The translations under genes and the position numbers were made by a program. The notes under the pieces are model-generated. The model saw nothing but the letters and a program-made list of their open reading frames with translations, was not told the DNA's origin and searched no databases. Shown piece by piece: positions 26,957-36,686 of a DNA stretch of 64,000 nucleotides. The stretch spans positions 124,001 to 188,000 of the forward strand of contig JAJFHZ010000013.1 in assembly GCA_021775355.1 (NCBI GenBank), given 5' to 3'. How positions within the stretch are numbered: the first letter of the stretch is position 1; each line of letters starts with the position of its first letter. The DNA is from Amylibacter sp. GTDB taxonomy: Bacteria > Pseudomonadota > Alphaproteobacteria > Rhodobacterales > Rhodobacteraceae.

Positions 26957-27003
26957 TCACCACAAAAAAGAGTCAACACAAATAAATAGGAATAGGCCAA
27001 ATA

Positions 27004-27624
27004 ATGACTGGACAAAATATTGCTAACGAGCTGCGGCAAAACATTCTTTCTGGCAGCCTGAAACCCGGGGAGGAATTGCGTCAGACGGAAATTGCGCAAG
27101 AATTCAACGTCAGCAGAATACCTGTACGGGATGCGCTTGGAATATTAGCTTCGGAAAATCTGGTGGTGTTGAATCCCAACCGCAAGGCCAAAGTCATCGC
27201 GTTGACCCAAACCGAATTATCCGAAATTTTTGATCTGCGCATTCTACTGGAATGTAATGCTTTATCGCTTGCGATTGAAAACATAACACCTGATATTCTG
27301 GACCACGTGACGTATATCCTGGAAAAGTCGAACATAGAAGCAGGCAGACCGGGTTGGGCCGCAGGTGACTGGGCGTTTCACAAAGCACTTTACCAGCCAT
27401 CGGGGCTGTCTAAGCATATTCAGATTATAGAAGAGCTGCGCCAAACCTGTCAGATTCACGTAGCCGCCTACGGTGAATTGAAGAACAGTACCGATCAATG
27501 GCTGAAAGACCATAAAATAATCGTGCGTCTGTATCAAAAAGGCGATGTGCCGGGCGCAAAGAATACACTGGCGGCACATTTAACGGCCGCAAAAAAAAGC
27601 CTTTTGCACGCAATGGCGGACTGA
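27004..27624 (+). CDS. GntR-family transcriptional regulator (FadR subfamily)
   Basis: 206 residues. N-terminal winged helix with ILSGSLKPGEELRQTEIA, EFNVSRIPVRDALGILASE, then an all-helical FCD domain with metal-type residues in EIFDLRILLECNALSLAI and FHKALYQ. It probably senses a carboxylate-type ligand and controls the divergent OsmC gene and itself. It converges on the class V aminotransferase gene with only two bases between stops. Confidence 0.9.
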   Translation: MTGQNIANELRQNILSGSLKPGEELRQTEIAQEFNVSRIPVRDALGILASENLVVLNPNRKAKVIALTQTELSEIFDLRILLECNALSLAIENITPDILDHVTYILEKSNIEAGRPGWAAGDWAFHKALYQPSGLSKHIQIIEELRQTCQIHVAAYGELKNSTDQWLKDHKIIVRLYQKGDVPGAKNTLAAHLTAAKKSLLHAMAD

Positions 27625-27626
27625 TC

Positions 27627-28802
27627 TTATCGCAGGCCCTTCAAAACCGCCAAGAACCGCTCGATTTCAACTTCGGTATTATAATAATGCGGAGCCATGC
27701 GCATCACTGTCGGCAGGTTACGCCTTTGGGCATCCAGCCTTGTGCTGAACGGGGTCGAGGCCCCGATAACAATGCCACTTTTGTGCAAGCCCGCAACGGT
27801 CGCGTCCGCGTCCATTCCTTCAACGGTAAAGCTGACAATGCCACAATGTTCCGACCCAATATCGCGGACTTGCGCCCCGGTGACGGTTTCCAGCCCTTCC
27901 CTGCAAAGTGATGCCAGTTTTTTAACCCGCTCTTGAATAGCATCCATCCCAAGGGACGTGGCATAGTCAGCCGCCACACCCAACCCCGCACGCAACGCAT
28001 AGGAGTTTTCCCATGTCTCGAAGCGGCGCGCATCATCACGCAACTGATATGCATCTGTCGACACCCAAGGTGCGCTAAAAAGATCAATCATCGCGGGTTC
28101 CAGCGTTTTCAGCCATTTTTCCGCGACATATAAAAAACCTGTTCCCCTTGGCCCACGCAGAAACTTTCGCCCTGTAGCCGACAGAAAGTCACAGCCCAGA
28201 TCGGTCACATCCACAGGTATCTGCCCAACCGCCTGACATGCGTCCAGCAGATATGGAATACCGTGTTTTCTTGCGATCTTGCCAACCTCTGCCGCAGGGT
28301 TCACCAGCCCGCCATTGGTCGGCACCCATGTCATTGCAATCAGACCCACACGGTCATCTATCATACTTTCCAAGGCACCTAAATCAACCGCCCCCGACAC
28401 ATCGCTGGGCACAACATCAATTGCCAGCCCATCACGTTTCGCACGTTGAAGAAACGCTACATAATTCGCAGCATACTCTGCTTCGCAGGTTAAAATTCGT
28501 GCACCCTTTTCCAACGGCAGCGCATAAAACGCGTGGCACCATGCCACGGTCGCGTTCGGCACCAAGGCAATTTCGTGTCGTTTCGCCCCGATAAGCCGCG
28601 CAACACTGTCATAAACGCCATCCAAAGCATCCGCCTGCGCGTCCTGCGCCTCATATCCGCCGATACGTGCTTCCAGTACCGTATGCGTTACAATCGCATC
28701 CACAACGCATTGCGGCATCAAAGCAGAACCTGCCGCCAACAGGTGAATACCATGTGCAGTACCGGGGGTTTCGGCGCGTATCTTTTCTAAATCAAGTTTC
28801 AT
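27627..28802 (-). CDS. Class V aminotransferase / cysteine desulfurase-like PLP enzyme
   Basis: 391 residues. The PLP-binding Lys is in FLSATGRKFLRGPRGTGFLY; other class V segments are VPNATVAWCHAFYALPL, MTWVPTNGGLVNP and YLLDACQAVGQIPVD. The ATGRKFLRGPRGTG pattern resembles EgtE-like and isopenicillin-epimerase-like members rather than IscS. No ergothioneine genes are adjacent, so the reaction is left open. The start (MKLDLEKIRAETPG) at 28802 is the only plausible one. Confidence 0.85.
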   Translation of the reverse strand: MKLDLEKIRAETPGTAHGIHLLAAGSALMPQCVVDAIVTHTVLEARIGGYEAQDAQADALDGVYDSVARLIGAKRHEIALVPNATVAWCHAFYALPLEKGARILTCEAEYAANYVAFLQRAKRDGLAIDVVPSDVSGAVDLGALESMIDDRVGLIAMTWVPTNGGLVNPAAEVGKIARKHGIPYLLDACQAVGQIPVDVTDLGCDFLSATGRKFLRGPRGTGFLYVAEKWLKTLEPAMIDLFSAPWVSTDAYQLRDDARRFETWENSYALRAGLGVAADYATSLGMDAIQERVKKLASLCREGLETVTGAQVRDIGSEHCGIVSFTVEGMDADATVAGLHKSGIVIGASTPFSTRLDAQRRNLPTVMRMAPHYYNTEVEIERFLAVLKGLR

Positions 28803-29112
28803 ATCAACCTATCTGTTAACCACTTACTAAATGATACCGAAGAAGTCGCAATTCTAAAACCCAAAACGCCCCGCGAATGCGAAGCGTTTTTAGATTTGAA
28901 CTGATCACGAATATTAGCGAGTAAACGCTTCATTTTCGATTTACAAAGAAACCTTACGCTAGGTGAACATCACCCATCGGTCAGTGGATGGTAGCTTTTT
29001 AATATTTCCCTCTTATCTTATAGTCGAATTGATATATTTGATATAAATCATAGACAGTTATCTAAAAAATAAGTCAAATAAAGCTATCGGAAAAATTAAT
29101 AAGGAAATGCAG
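28803..29112. other. A/T-rich intergenic region
   Basis: 310 bases holding the promoters of the class V aminotransferase (minus) and a lipoprotein gene (plus). A hairpin AAAACGC/GCGTTTT (28863-28890) is the only structure seen. No gene. Confidence 0.4.
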
Positions 29113-29373
29113 ATGAAGTTTATTCCAACACTAATAATAACCTCTTCTCTTGCTATACTTGCGGGATGCGAAGAATTCGATAATGCCCCCCCAAAACCCA
29201 CAACAGCACCCACAACAGCACCAGAATTTCTAAGATGCAGGGACGTTCCTGTTGCTCTGTCACAAGCAGATGCAATCGTCAGGACGCCCGTGTCAATTTC
29301 TTCAAACGAGAAGGCTTACTGGTATGACAGACAGCAACGTTTGGTAAAGCGCGCATGGGAATGTAAGGGATAA
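29113..29373 (+). CDS. Small lipoprotein
   Basis: 86 residues. Lipoprotein signal peptide with lipobox LAGC (MKFIPTLIITSSLAILAGCE), then a Pro/Thr linker (PPKPTTAPTTAPEF) and a short domain with two cysteines (LRCRDVP and RAWECKG). AAGGAA lies seven bases before the ATG at 29113, which is preferred over the ATG two codons earlier. Function unknown. Confidence 0.75.
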   Translation: MKFIPTLIITSSLAILAGCEEFDNAPPKPTTAPTTAPEFLRCRDVPVALSQADAIVRTPVSISSNEKAYWYDRQQRLVKRAWECKG

Positions 29374-29420
29374 ATCGTCAACAGTAGACGAGGATCACAC
29401 ATGGTAATTGTTTGTTCTAA

Positions 29421-29732
29421 TCAGCGCGAATAACAAGTCGGTTTCTGACCAAATCCGCTGGCAGAACAAACCCAGCGCCCAGATCCAGTACTACGTGCTT
29501 TTATTACTCTGCCAGACTTAAATTTCCTTGGTGAGTTTGCAACATTTTTACTGCTGGGTATAATCCGAGTGGACCAGGCCAAATTAGAAGATTGGATTTT
29601 AGCCCACAAACGTGAAGTGTTCCGGCTTTCCGATGCGCTTATTGCCGTTGAGGAAAATATTGTGACGGCAGTAAATGCCATCGTAAATATTGCGCCTGCC
29701 GATAGGCCACGGCTTATTGGGTTCTTCTGCAT
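29421..29732 (-). CDS. Small secreted protein of unknown function
   Basis: 103 residues. A signal peptide (MQKNPISRGLSAGAIFTMAF, cleaved near ISASES) precedes a basic, Ser-rich mature part ending GRWVCSASGFGQKPTCYSR with two cysteines. GGAG lies eight bases upstream of the ATG, which favours this strand over an open frame on the other. Not recognised. It converges on the small lipoprotein gene. Confidence 0.6.
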   Translation of the reverse strand: MQKNPISRGLSAGAIFTMAFTAVTIFSSTAISASESRNTSRLWAKIQSSNLAWSTRIIPSSKNVANSPRKFKSGRVIKARSTGSGRWVCSASGFGQKPTCYSR

Positions 29733-30165
29733 GTTTCTCTCCTGCCCCGACCAAGTTTTTGGCCAATGTGTGCCAGATTATTATCTCGAATTCAGTGGAC
29801 CTGAATAAGGCGTAATCTGGTCATTATTATGGTATTCTCTTTTTGACTTGTTCTTAGTGCATGTGGATACAAGAAAGCGGCTTATACTGATAGATATTTT
29901 ATCAGGCACTGAATCTTCAAGAATGGGCAGGCGAAGCTGAATAAAAAATTATAGAATTTATATATTGTTAACAATGGCATAAGAATATTATTTTATAAAC
30001 ATAATCATTACAAAAAAAACCGTTGCACTCTTTTTTCAATGGCAAATATACGGTTAATATACTGTTTTAATTATAAAAATTATCTTATAGTTGAAGCATT
30101 GGCAAAGTTCCGCCAATGAATGGTCCACACTTTGCCAATGCTTATACTATGTACCTAAATCCAAG
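29733..30165. other. A/T-rich intergenic region with a long hairpin at its end
   Basis: 433 bases without a credible gene. The only clear structure is the 15-bp inverted repeat at 30094-30143, listed separately. Confidence 0.4.
30094..30143 (-). terminator. Perfect 15-bp inverted repeat after the polysaccharide operon
   Basis: AAGCATTGGCAAAGT (30094-30108) and ACTTTGCCAATGCTT (30129-30143) form a perfect stem with a 20-base loop, 22 bases past the stop of the GH26-like gene. The T-run on the minus strand is weak and set back. It may end or protect the long operon transcript, or be a protein-binding site. Confidence 0.55.
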
Positions 30166-31080
30166 TTATTCATCGGTGCGGTGTTCTATCCGCCAATCAG
30201 GGATACCGAAACCATTTGGCCAAGGGTATACCTCTTTTTGATTGAAATAGGATACCGCAATCAGTTCAGGGAACTCGGGATATATCTGACGTATGGAATT
30301 TTCCCATTCTTCGATATATGCAGCGTTACCCGAATAACCAAGCTCGGCCACCATAATCGGTTTGCCATATCCAAGAACACGATTATAACGCGGCTCGAAT
30401 ATATCCTTAAAGCTTTGTTCAAACCCTAAAGTATTCGTTTCCCAGCGTTGCAACCCAAACACGGAAAGACCGATAATATCAACATAGTCATCACCCGGGT
30501 AGTAGAGATTTAGGTTTTCAAACCCGAGTGGCGACCACATATAGTCTACTTTTGGGGCTTCTGAACGACAAACATCAACCATCCTTTTATAAGAACTGAT
30601 GTAAACTTCTGGCTGCCAGTTTGACCAGATGAATTGGCCGCTCTTATCTTCCATTTCTTGCGCCCAGCGTACCGTAACGGGACTTTGCACCTTATTCAAC
30701 ACTTCACAAATTGAGCGCATGTAGTGGTCATAATCACCGCTTTGTATCCCGGCAATCAGTGTTTCGGGTCTATTGCGTTCACTTACGGTCCACGTCCATG
30801 GTTCGATTGTAACCAATAAAACCCGGTTACGTTCTTGTGCATATGCGTCAGCATCATGCAAACTGGGAAGGAAAACATCTTCCCACGGCAGGAATAAATG
30901 CTCAATCGACACTTCGGCGTCGTCTTTGAAAGTACCTTCCGGATCATATACACCAAAAGGCAGTGGTCCTGGAGGGGCAGCAGATACCATCGTACCTAGG
31001 CCGATAGTAGCAAGCATCACCGTTCCCAAGGTTTTAGCCGCTTTCGTAGAAAGCATATTTGGAATAACATTTGTCATCAT
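30166..31080 (-). CDS. GH26-like glycoside hydrolase, secreted
   Basis: 304 residues. A signal peptide (hydrophobic LGTVMLATIGLGTMVSAAPP) precedes a TIM-barrel domain with RWAQEMEDKSG (acid/base Glu in the family motif) and PIMVAELGYSG (nucleophile Glu). These match family 26-type beta-mannanase/endoglucanase relatives often encoded with cellulose-synthase-like transferases. It probably trims the polymer made by the upstream GT2. AAGGAA precedes the start (ATG at 31080 or 31077). Confidence 0.8.
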   Translation of the reverse strand: MMTNVIPNMLSTKAAKTLGTVMLATIGLGTMVSAAPPGPLPFGVYDPEGTFKDDAEVSIEHLFLPWEDVFLPSLHDADAYAQERNRVLLVTIEPWTWTVSERNRPETLIAGIQSGDYDHYMRSICEVLNKVQSPVTVRWAQEMEDKSGQFIWSNWQPEVYISSYKRMVDVCRSEAPKVDYMWSPLGFENLNLYYPGDDYVDIIGLSVFGLQRWETNTLGFEQSFKDIFEPRYNRVLGYGKPIMVAELGYSGNAAYIEEWENSIRQIYPEFPELIAVSYFNQKEVYPWPNGFGIPDWRIEHRTDE

Positions 31081-31121
31081 ATTTCCTTTCGTACCAAAGT
31101 TAAACAAGATCAATCAGGGCA

Positions 31122-32948
31122 TTACTTTCCCCACCCAAAATCGAAGATGTACCGCACGGTTCCCGGCGGCGCTTGGCCTGCCCCTGATACCACGAATTCG
31201 TGATCAATAACATGATTTGGATCAATTCCACGTGATAATGCGTATATACTTTCAGGGCCACGCAACCATGCAGACGAACTCAACAGTAAAAATAAAAACA
31301 CAGCTGTTGTTATGTGCGCAAAAAATGCGATGGGCTGTGCATCCCATACAATATTATTTTCTCTATAATGCTTGATGATGATCACCACAATGAGCATCAC
31401 AAATATCAAAGCATTGACAAGTGATAGGAAATAGAATCCGGCAGCCTCTTTCAAACCACCAACAAATAATACAGGCAGTAAAGCCCCAACAGCCAATACC
31501 ATATACGTAAACAAAACTCTTATGGGTAATTTCACCTGCGCAAAATCCCCTTTAGGTGTAATGCGAAAATCAACAAAGTCACCGGTTAACCGATCGCGAA
31601 TAGCACTGGCACAGCCCCATAGAACCCACGGCCATTGCGCCACAATAAACAACGCTTTTTCCCAGCTTACAATCTTGGCGTCGTATGGACGAAACAGCCT
31701 GTCACGACGGATTTGCATGGCAATCAGTATCAACATTAAAATTGCCGGCACGGCATGTGCAATAAATGCAGGATAGGTGACATCGGCAAAACGTACATCA
31801 TAAACGATTGCCACAATCGGTACGAGATACATCATCAACATGAACACGGCAAATATCGGATACCACAACTGCGAAAACACGAACTGGAATTTCAGAATGG
31901 GCCTCAAATTGCTGTAATAATCAGGTGTGTATCGCAATAAAAGTGTTACCAGGCTGCGTGACCACTGAAACTCTTGCGTGGCCATGTCGGCAATGCTTGC
32001 CGGCCCTGCCCCGTAAGCAATCGCATCGATCGCATGTACACCACGCCAACCGCCCGCATTCATGATCATCGATGTAGAGTGATCCTCGGCCAGTTCCGGG
32101 CCCAATCCGCCGACTTGTTTCAACGCTTCTGTGCGTACCGCGTAATGCGAGCCGATACACATGGGAGCCCAGCCATTACTGTAGCCTGCCTGCAAGACAC
32201 CATGAAACATTGCTTCGGCATAAAGACGGGTACGGGCCGCCCAGCTTTGCCCCGCATTTGCGCTGCAGATGCTAGGGGCACTGACATAACCCACTTCCGG
32301 GTTGGCAAAACCAATCAGTATCTCGCGCAGATAACCCGGTTGGGGGACATGGTCGGAATCCAATTGTGAAACAAAATCATAAGCCTCATAACCATATGTA
32401 TCGTAAAAATACGCAAGATTGCCTTCTTTGCACCGGGTGCGACGCGGCCATTCGGCGCGATGGTAATCCGTACACCCCTTGCGAGTAGAGATCATAACCC
32501 CGTTCGTTGCACACCAAGCACGTGTCGCTTCGGTTGGGTCTTCATCGGCCAACCATGTGTCGTGGGGTACGTCTTGTGCCAGCATGGCTTCTAGCGTAGT
32601 GCGCACAATTTCAAAGGGCTCCGAGGCTGTTTTGGTTGTGATCATTGCTACACGCTTCGGGAAAACATATCCGGGCGGTGCAATTGGTCGACGCGCCCTT
32701 AAAAATATGAACAGAAAATATATTTGCAAAAAATAGAGCCAGCCAAGGCCAAGCGTAATAGTAAGATAACGTGTTGAGCCAATATTCTTGGCTGGGTCCA
32801 GCCACCATATCCAGAAAAACAGTGCCAGGATGATCCAGAGGCTGATTAGGATCAAATATTTTATCTGCTTCTGCCCAGACAATATCGGCTGCAAATAGAG
32901 TTTTGCTGCATTATTCGTGCGAACGGATATGGCACTAGCCAACGGCAT
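31122..32948 (-). CDS. Cellulose-synthase-like glycosyltransferase family 2
   Basis: 608 residues, processive GT2. N-terminal membrane helices (LILISLWIILALFFWIWW, LGLGWLYFLQIYFLFIFL), cytosolic domain with LADEDPTE, QLDSDHVP (DxD), LAEDHS (catalytic Asp) and QEFQWSRSLV at the place of the Q-x-x-R-W motif, which here reads Q-x-x-Q-W. About six C-terminal helices follow. The ATG at 32948 overlaps the galE stop by 14 bases, suggesting coupled translation; a longer reading would run into galE. Confidence 0.85.
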   Translation of the reverse strand: MPLASAISVRTNNAAKLYLQPILSGQKQIKYLILISLWIILALFFWIWWLDPAKNIGSTRYLTITLGLGWLYFLQIYFLFIFLRARRPIAPPGYVFPKRVAMITTKTASEPFEIVRTTLEAMLAQDVPHDTWLADEDPTEATRAWCATNGVMISTRKGCTDYHRAEWPRRTRCKEGNLAYFYDTYGYEAYDFVSQLDSDHVPQPGYLREILIGFANPEVGYVSAPSICSANAGQSWAARTRLYAEAMFHGVLQAGYSNGWAPMCIGSHYAVRTEALKQVGGLGPELAEDHSTSMIMNAGGWRGVHAIDAIAYGAGPASIADMATQEFQWSRSLVTLLLRYTPDYYSNLRPILKFQFVFSQLWYPIFAVFMLMMYLVPIVAIVYDVRFADVTYPAFIAHAVPAILMLILIAMQIRRDRLFRPYDAKIVSWEKALFIVAQWPWVLWGCASAIRDRLTGDFVDFRITPKGDFAQVKLPIRVLFTYMVLAVGALLPVLFVGGLKEAAGFYFLSLVNALIFVMLIVVIIIKHYRENNIVWDAQPIAFFAHITTAVFLFLLLSSSAWLRGPESIYALSRGIDPNHVIDHEFVVSGAGQAPPGTVRYIFDFGWGK

Positions 32949-33930
32949 CAGGCAGCTCCACTCCAAAGTTGGGCGCGGCCGTACGGATGATAGTTTCGAT
33001 ATCCGAATAACGGCATTTAAAGCCAAGTTTGCGTTTGGCCATAGTGGGATCAGCCAATAACGCGGGCGGATCACCGGCGCGGCGCGGCGCGTATGAGACA
33101 GGCACTTCAAGACCAGTTATACGGTGGATAGCTTGCAATATCTCCAACAAGGAAAGACCGGTACCACTGCCCAGATTAACAGTAAGGCTTCCGCCCCCCT
33201 GCGCGAGTGCACTTGCAGCCAATACATGCCCTTCGGCCAGATCGACGACATGGATATAATCGCGCACACAAGTGCCGTCGGCCGTCTTGTAATCGGTTCC
33301 AAATAATTGCAATGGCGGTGTCTTCCCGGTGGCAGCCATCAGCGCAAGCGGAATGATATGCGTCTCGGGCGTATGGTTTTCGCGCAAGATACCGTCAGGG
33401 TCTGCTCCACACGCATTGAAATAACGCAAAATCACATGGCGGGTACTGTAAGCGGTTGCAAAATCACGCAACATTTCTTCGCACATCAATTTGGTGCGGC
33501 CATAAGGATTGATCGGTACTTGCCGTGTATCTTCTGTAATCGGCAAGGTCGCCGGGATACCGTAAGTCGCGCAGCTGCTGCTGAGTATGAACTTGTCAGC
33601 ACCGGCCATACGACAAGCTTTCAGCAATGATATCATACCACCAACGTTATTGTCATAATATTCCGACGGCTTTTCAACCGATTCACCCACATAGGCCGAG
33701 GCGGCAAAATGCATCACCATTGTGATATTATGGTCTTTCAACGTGCGTGCAACAGTCTCGGTGTCGCGAATATCGGCTTTTATAAATGGCCCCCACTGCA
33801 CGGCATCTTTGTGGCCTACGACCAGATTGTCCAACACCACAGGAAGCCACCCGTTTTCAGCCATTCTTTTACAGGTATGGCTTCCAATATATCCTGCACC
33901 GCCGGTAACAAGTATTGGTTTCACCGCCAT
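32935..33930 (-). CDS. galE: UDP-glucose 4-epimerase
   Basis: 331 residues, extended short-chain dehydrogenase. Motifs: TGGAGYIGSHTCKRM (NAD), MHFAASAYVGESVEKP, SSSCATYG and the catalytic YGRTK. It interconverts UDP-glucose and UDP-galactose and supplies precursor to the adjacent polysaccharide synthase. Its start overlaps the stop of the UDP-xylose synthase gene by one base (TAATG), and its end overlaps the GT2 gene, so the four genes form one operon. Confidence 0.94.
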   Translation of the reverse strand: MAVKPILVTGGAGYIGSHTCKRMAENGWLPVVLDNLVVGHKDAVQWGPFIKADIRDTETVARTLKDHNITMVMHFAASAYVGESVEKPSEYYDNNVGGMISLLKACRMAGADKFILSSSCATYGIPATLPITEDTRQVPINPYGRTKLMCEEMLRDFATAYSTRHVILRYFNACGADPDGILRENHTPETHIIPLALMAATGKTPPLQLFGTDYKTADGTCVRDYIHVVDLAEGHVLAASALAQGGGSLTVNLGSGTGLSLLEILQAIHRITGLEVPVSYAPRRAGDPPALLADPTMAKRKLGFKCRYSDIETIIRTAAPNFGVELPDAVG

Positions 33931-34952
33931 TAGCTGGCTTTCACTGCATGTTGTTGTGATTTTTCAAGCTCTTGCCTAAAATAGGCGATAGTTGGCTGCA
34001 ACCCTTCCAGAAGTGGAATCTTGGGTTCCCAACCCAGACATTGCAGCGCCGTGGAAATATCTGGACGGCGTTTTTTTGGATCATCCGTTGGCAACGGGTC
34101 ATAAACAACCTTGGATTTCGACCCCGTCAATTCCAGAACGATTTCGGCCAATTCATTCATTGTAAACTCGCACGGATTTCCCAGATTGACAGGTTGCGTC
34201 AGGTCTTTTGGCCCTTCCATCAAGGCTATCAGCCCATCGATCAGATCACTTTCATAGCAAAAAGAACGGGTTTGTTCGCCTTCACCATAAATCGTAAGAT
34301 CCTCTCCCTGCAAAGCCTGCATGATAAAATTCGATACCACACGCCCGTCTTCAGGATCCATATTGGGGCCATATGTGTTAAAAATCCGCGCAATTTTAGT
34401 CGCGACACCATATTCTGCGTGATACTCGTGAAACAGTGTTTCGGCGACACGTTTACCTTCGTCATAACAAGATCGCGGTCCGACAATGTTGACATTCCCA
34501 TGATATGATTCCGGCTGCGGACTTATATTGGGATCACCATACACTTCCGAGGTCGAAGCTTGCAGAACCATTGCATTCTTTTCCTGCGCAAATTCCAGCA
34601 TATTTATAGAACCTTCGATACAAGTCTTAAGCGTGTGCACCGGATCAAGTTGGTACTTTGGTGGCGAGGCCGGGCAGGCAAGGTTATAAATCTCATCAAT
34701 TGACCGAGATGTACTAAAGGGATTTATCACGTCATGCTGGATAAAGCTGAATCTATGGTTCGATTCCAGATTTGCAATATTTTGCATACGCCCGGTGATA
34801 AGGCTATCGATGCAGATGACCGTATGCCCAAGCCCCAGCAGACGTCCACATAAATGCGACCCTAAAAATCCGGCACCACCCGTTACAATAATTGTTTTCG
34901 TACGATTATGCGTAAGGTTTTGAATATTTTGTATTTTTCCCTCAGTCGCCAT
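33930..34952 (-). CDS. UDP-glucuronate decarboxylase (UDP-xylose synthase)
   Basis: 340 residues, extended SDR. Motifs: [16 protein letters not shown] (NAD), [20 protein letters not shown] (typical of UXS), [24 protein letters not shown] with the Tyr-Lys pair, and GRVVSNFI. It makes UDP-xylose from UDP-glucuronate. First gene of the UXS-galE-GT2-GH26 operon, so the polymer may contain xylose. Confidence 0.92.
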   Translation of the reverse strand: MATEGKIQNIQNLTHNRTKTIIVTGGAGFLGSHLCGRLLGLGHTVICIDSLITGRMQNIANLESNHRFSFIQHDVINPFSTSRSIDEIYNLACPASPPKYQLDPVHTLKTCIEGSINMLEFAQEKNAMVLQASTSEVYGDPNISPQPESYHGNVNIVGPRSCYDEGKRVAETLFHEYHAEYGVATKIARIFNTYGPNMDPEDGRVVSNFIMQALQGEDLTIYGEGEQTRSFCYESDLIDGLIALMEGPKDLTQPVNLGNPCEFTMNELAEIVLELTGSKSKVVYDPLPTDDPKKRRPDISTALQCLGWEPKIPLLEGLQPTIAYFRQELEKSQQHAVKAS

Positions 34953-35265
34953 TTAAGTACCTGTATCTTTCATCACCGTTGCTTTAATTCAGTGTGTATC
35001 TTGAGCTCACATTGTTATTTATGCATTTAAAGTGCCTTAGTTACAAATCAATACCTTGGTTACGATGATGAATTATTTTCCGAGTGACAAATTTATATAG
35101 TTTATTGCGAATTCATTGCTTTGTTTTATAATTTAATAACTATAAAAGATTGATATTTAAGGAAAATTCTAACATATCACTTGGATATTAAAGTGCTAAT
35201 TCGATTGCACTTTGCACAATGCCATTGGTTTTTAACAAACGACTTTTGTTTTTTCATCGCTTTAA
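34953..35265. other. A/T-rich intergenic region upstream of the polysaccharide operon
   Basis: 313 bases, very A/T-rich; it should hold the operon promoter, but no consensus is convincing. It ends at the integrase remnant. Confidence 0.4.
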
Positions 35266-35469
35266 TCACTTCCCCCGCCTTTGCCCCGAAACTGACATGT
35301 AGGCGGATACAGTGGTTGTCAGATTTTCATGGCCAAGGTTCATAGACGATACTTTCATATGTTCTAGGTTGGCACAGGTTTTATCCCCATACATTGCCAG
35401 AGCTTTGTGAAACAAATGCGGTGTGTATTCTGGTAATTGCACAATTGCAAAAGCGTTGCGGATCACCAC
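35266..35469 (-). pseudogene. C-terminal remnant of a tyrosine recombinase
   Basis: 67 codons closely matching the end of the intact integrase at 44673-45689: VIRNAFAIVQLPEYT, then NLGHENLTTTVSAYMSVS. In the intact gene the H-x-x-R active site is HSFRKTL; here it is HLFHKAL, so the Arg is lost, and a stretch between is altered. The GHEN and Tyr motifs survive. It is a decayed scar of a related element. Confidence 0.8.
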
Positions 35470-35759
35470 ATTTCTTTTAGTTTCAGGTTGCGAATTCTTA
35501 GATCAATTGCAGCATATCAATGCCAGCGTTAAGTCGGGGTATAAAATATACCCTTAATACACCCAGACGGGGTTGGACGGCATAAGACAAATGATATCCA
35601 GAAGTTTGCCTTTGGGTAACGGGGATTTACAAAATTATGACCAATGTCTCTTATGCGGACAAAGCGATTATGCAGCTGTAATTGAAGTACTAGAATTGCG
35701 ACACGGCTAGAGTGACCAAACACTATCCCCTGTTAATAGTACACTTCTGAATTTTGTTA
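35470..35759. other. Intergenic region with att-like sequence
   Basis: About 290 bases. At roughly 35553-35592 the sequence ATACACCCAGACGGGG and onward resembles that at 48605-48645 next to the P4-type integrase (ATACCCCCACACGGGG, then TGGAC in both). No gene seen. Confidence 0.45.
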
Positions 35760-36230
35760 CTACTTTCGACCAACAGAGGGTCCTATGTAATCAGGCCCGC
35801 TCGTACCTGGCACCGTCAGATAACGAGGCAAATCATCTGCCACATGGAACCAGCTGATCCGATCTGCATCAAAGACATGCTTTTCCGGTGGAAAGTCTTC
35901 CGGCTTATCCAGCGTGGAAATGTAAAAACCAATCACTGTGTCACCTTTCCACTCTGCTTCGTAGGAAAGGGGTGTCCCGCAATCACCGCAATAGGTTCGG
36001 GCGACCCCCGGTGATGAGGAATAGACACTTCGTTCACCCTTGGTGAATCGAACTTGAGTGTCGAGACAGGTGACGAAAACCGCCATTGGTGCGCCAGTTG
36101 ACTTTCGACAGTCCATACAATGACAACACGCGACATATTCCGGTTCACCAGAAATCTCAAATCTGTTTGCTCCACAATGGCATCCGCCTTCCGCCGGTTT
36201 TGTTTCGTTGCTTATTGCGGTTTCTGTCAT
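35760..36230 (-). CDS. GFA family zinc protein
   Basis: 156 residues. The Gfa (glutathione-dependent formaldehyde-activating enzyme-like) fold is marked by GGCHCGANRFEI, VACCHCMDCRKSTGA and RTYCGDCGTPLSY, giving the usual zinc-binding cysteines. Most members are not formaldehyde enzymes, so the substrate is open. The ATG at 36230 overlaps the stop of the upstream gene by four bases (ATGA), so they are coupled. Confidence 0.88.
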   Translation of the reverse strand: MTETAISNETKPAEGGCHCGANRFEISGEPEYVACCHCMDCRKSTGAPMAVFVTCLDTQVRFTKGERSVYSSSPGVARTYCGDCGTPLSYEAEWKGDTVIGFYISTLDKPEDFPPEKHVFDADRISWFHVADDLPRYLTVPGTSGPDYIGPSVGRK

Positions 36231-36658
36231 TTGCTTTCCCCTTCTGGATAGGCTGTTCCCTCTTCTTGTGAACCTGCAGCAGCAGAAGCATGACGATGCA
36301 ACCATTTCCAGTTGTCGCCTCGCTTTATCAGTGAAACAGTCCAGCGGATGGGTACGGTGATCTTCTGATCTTCAATTGTCAGATGTATGGTCAGCTTGAC
36401 GGCAACCACTGCACAAGAGCCTGTGACAATCACATGTTTCCAGTGCCATTCAAACTTCGTTGCTGTTGCTTCCGCAAAATTTCGCTCGAATACAGATCGG
36501 ACTTGTGATCGCCCCGAACACAGTTCATCTGCCCCGGTCCCGATCATCGATATGTCTTCGCCATCATCAAATACCGCCATTAAGCCATCGATATCTTTGG
36601 CGCAATAAGTTGCGGCATATTCTTCAAGCGTCAGCATAACTGCTTGTTCTTCACCCAT
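36227..36658 (-). CDS. SnoaL/NTF2-like protein (DUF4440-type)
   Basis: 143 residues. A cone-shaped NTF2-like fold is suggested by LEEYAATYCAKDIDGLMAVF, ISMIGTGADELCSGRSQV, WHWKHVIVTGSCAVVAVKLTI and the C-terminal VSLIKRGDNWKWLHRHAS. Such proteins are small enzymes or ligand binders. GGAGGG precedes the ATG at 36658. It is cotranscribed with the GFA gene. Confidence 0.78.
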   Translation of the reverse strand: MGEEQAVMLTLEEYAATYCAKDIDGLMAVFDDGEDISMIGTGADELCSGRSQVRSVFERNFAEATATKFEWHWKHVIVTGSCAVVAVKLTIHLTIEDQKITVPIRWTVSLIKRGDNWKWLHRHASAAAGSQEEGTAYPEGESK

Positions 36659-36686
36659 GATTTCCCTCCGTTGAGGTGTATGATTT

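Noticed and set aside
29569..29808. Plus-strand 79-codon frame opposite the small secreted protein
   Set aside because: The minus-strand frame has a signal peptide and strong ribosome binding site; this one has neither.
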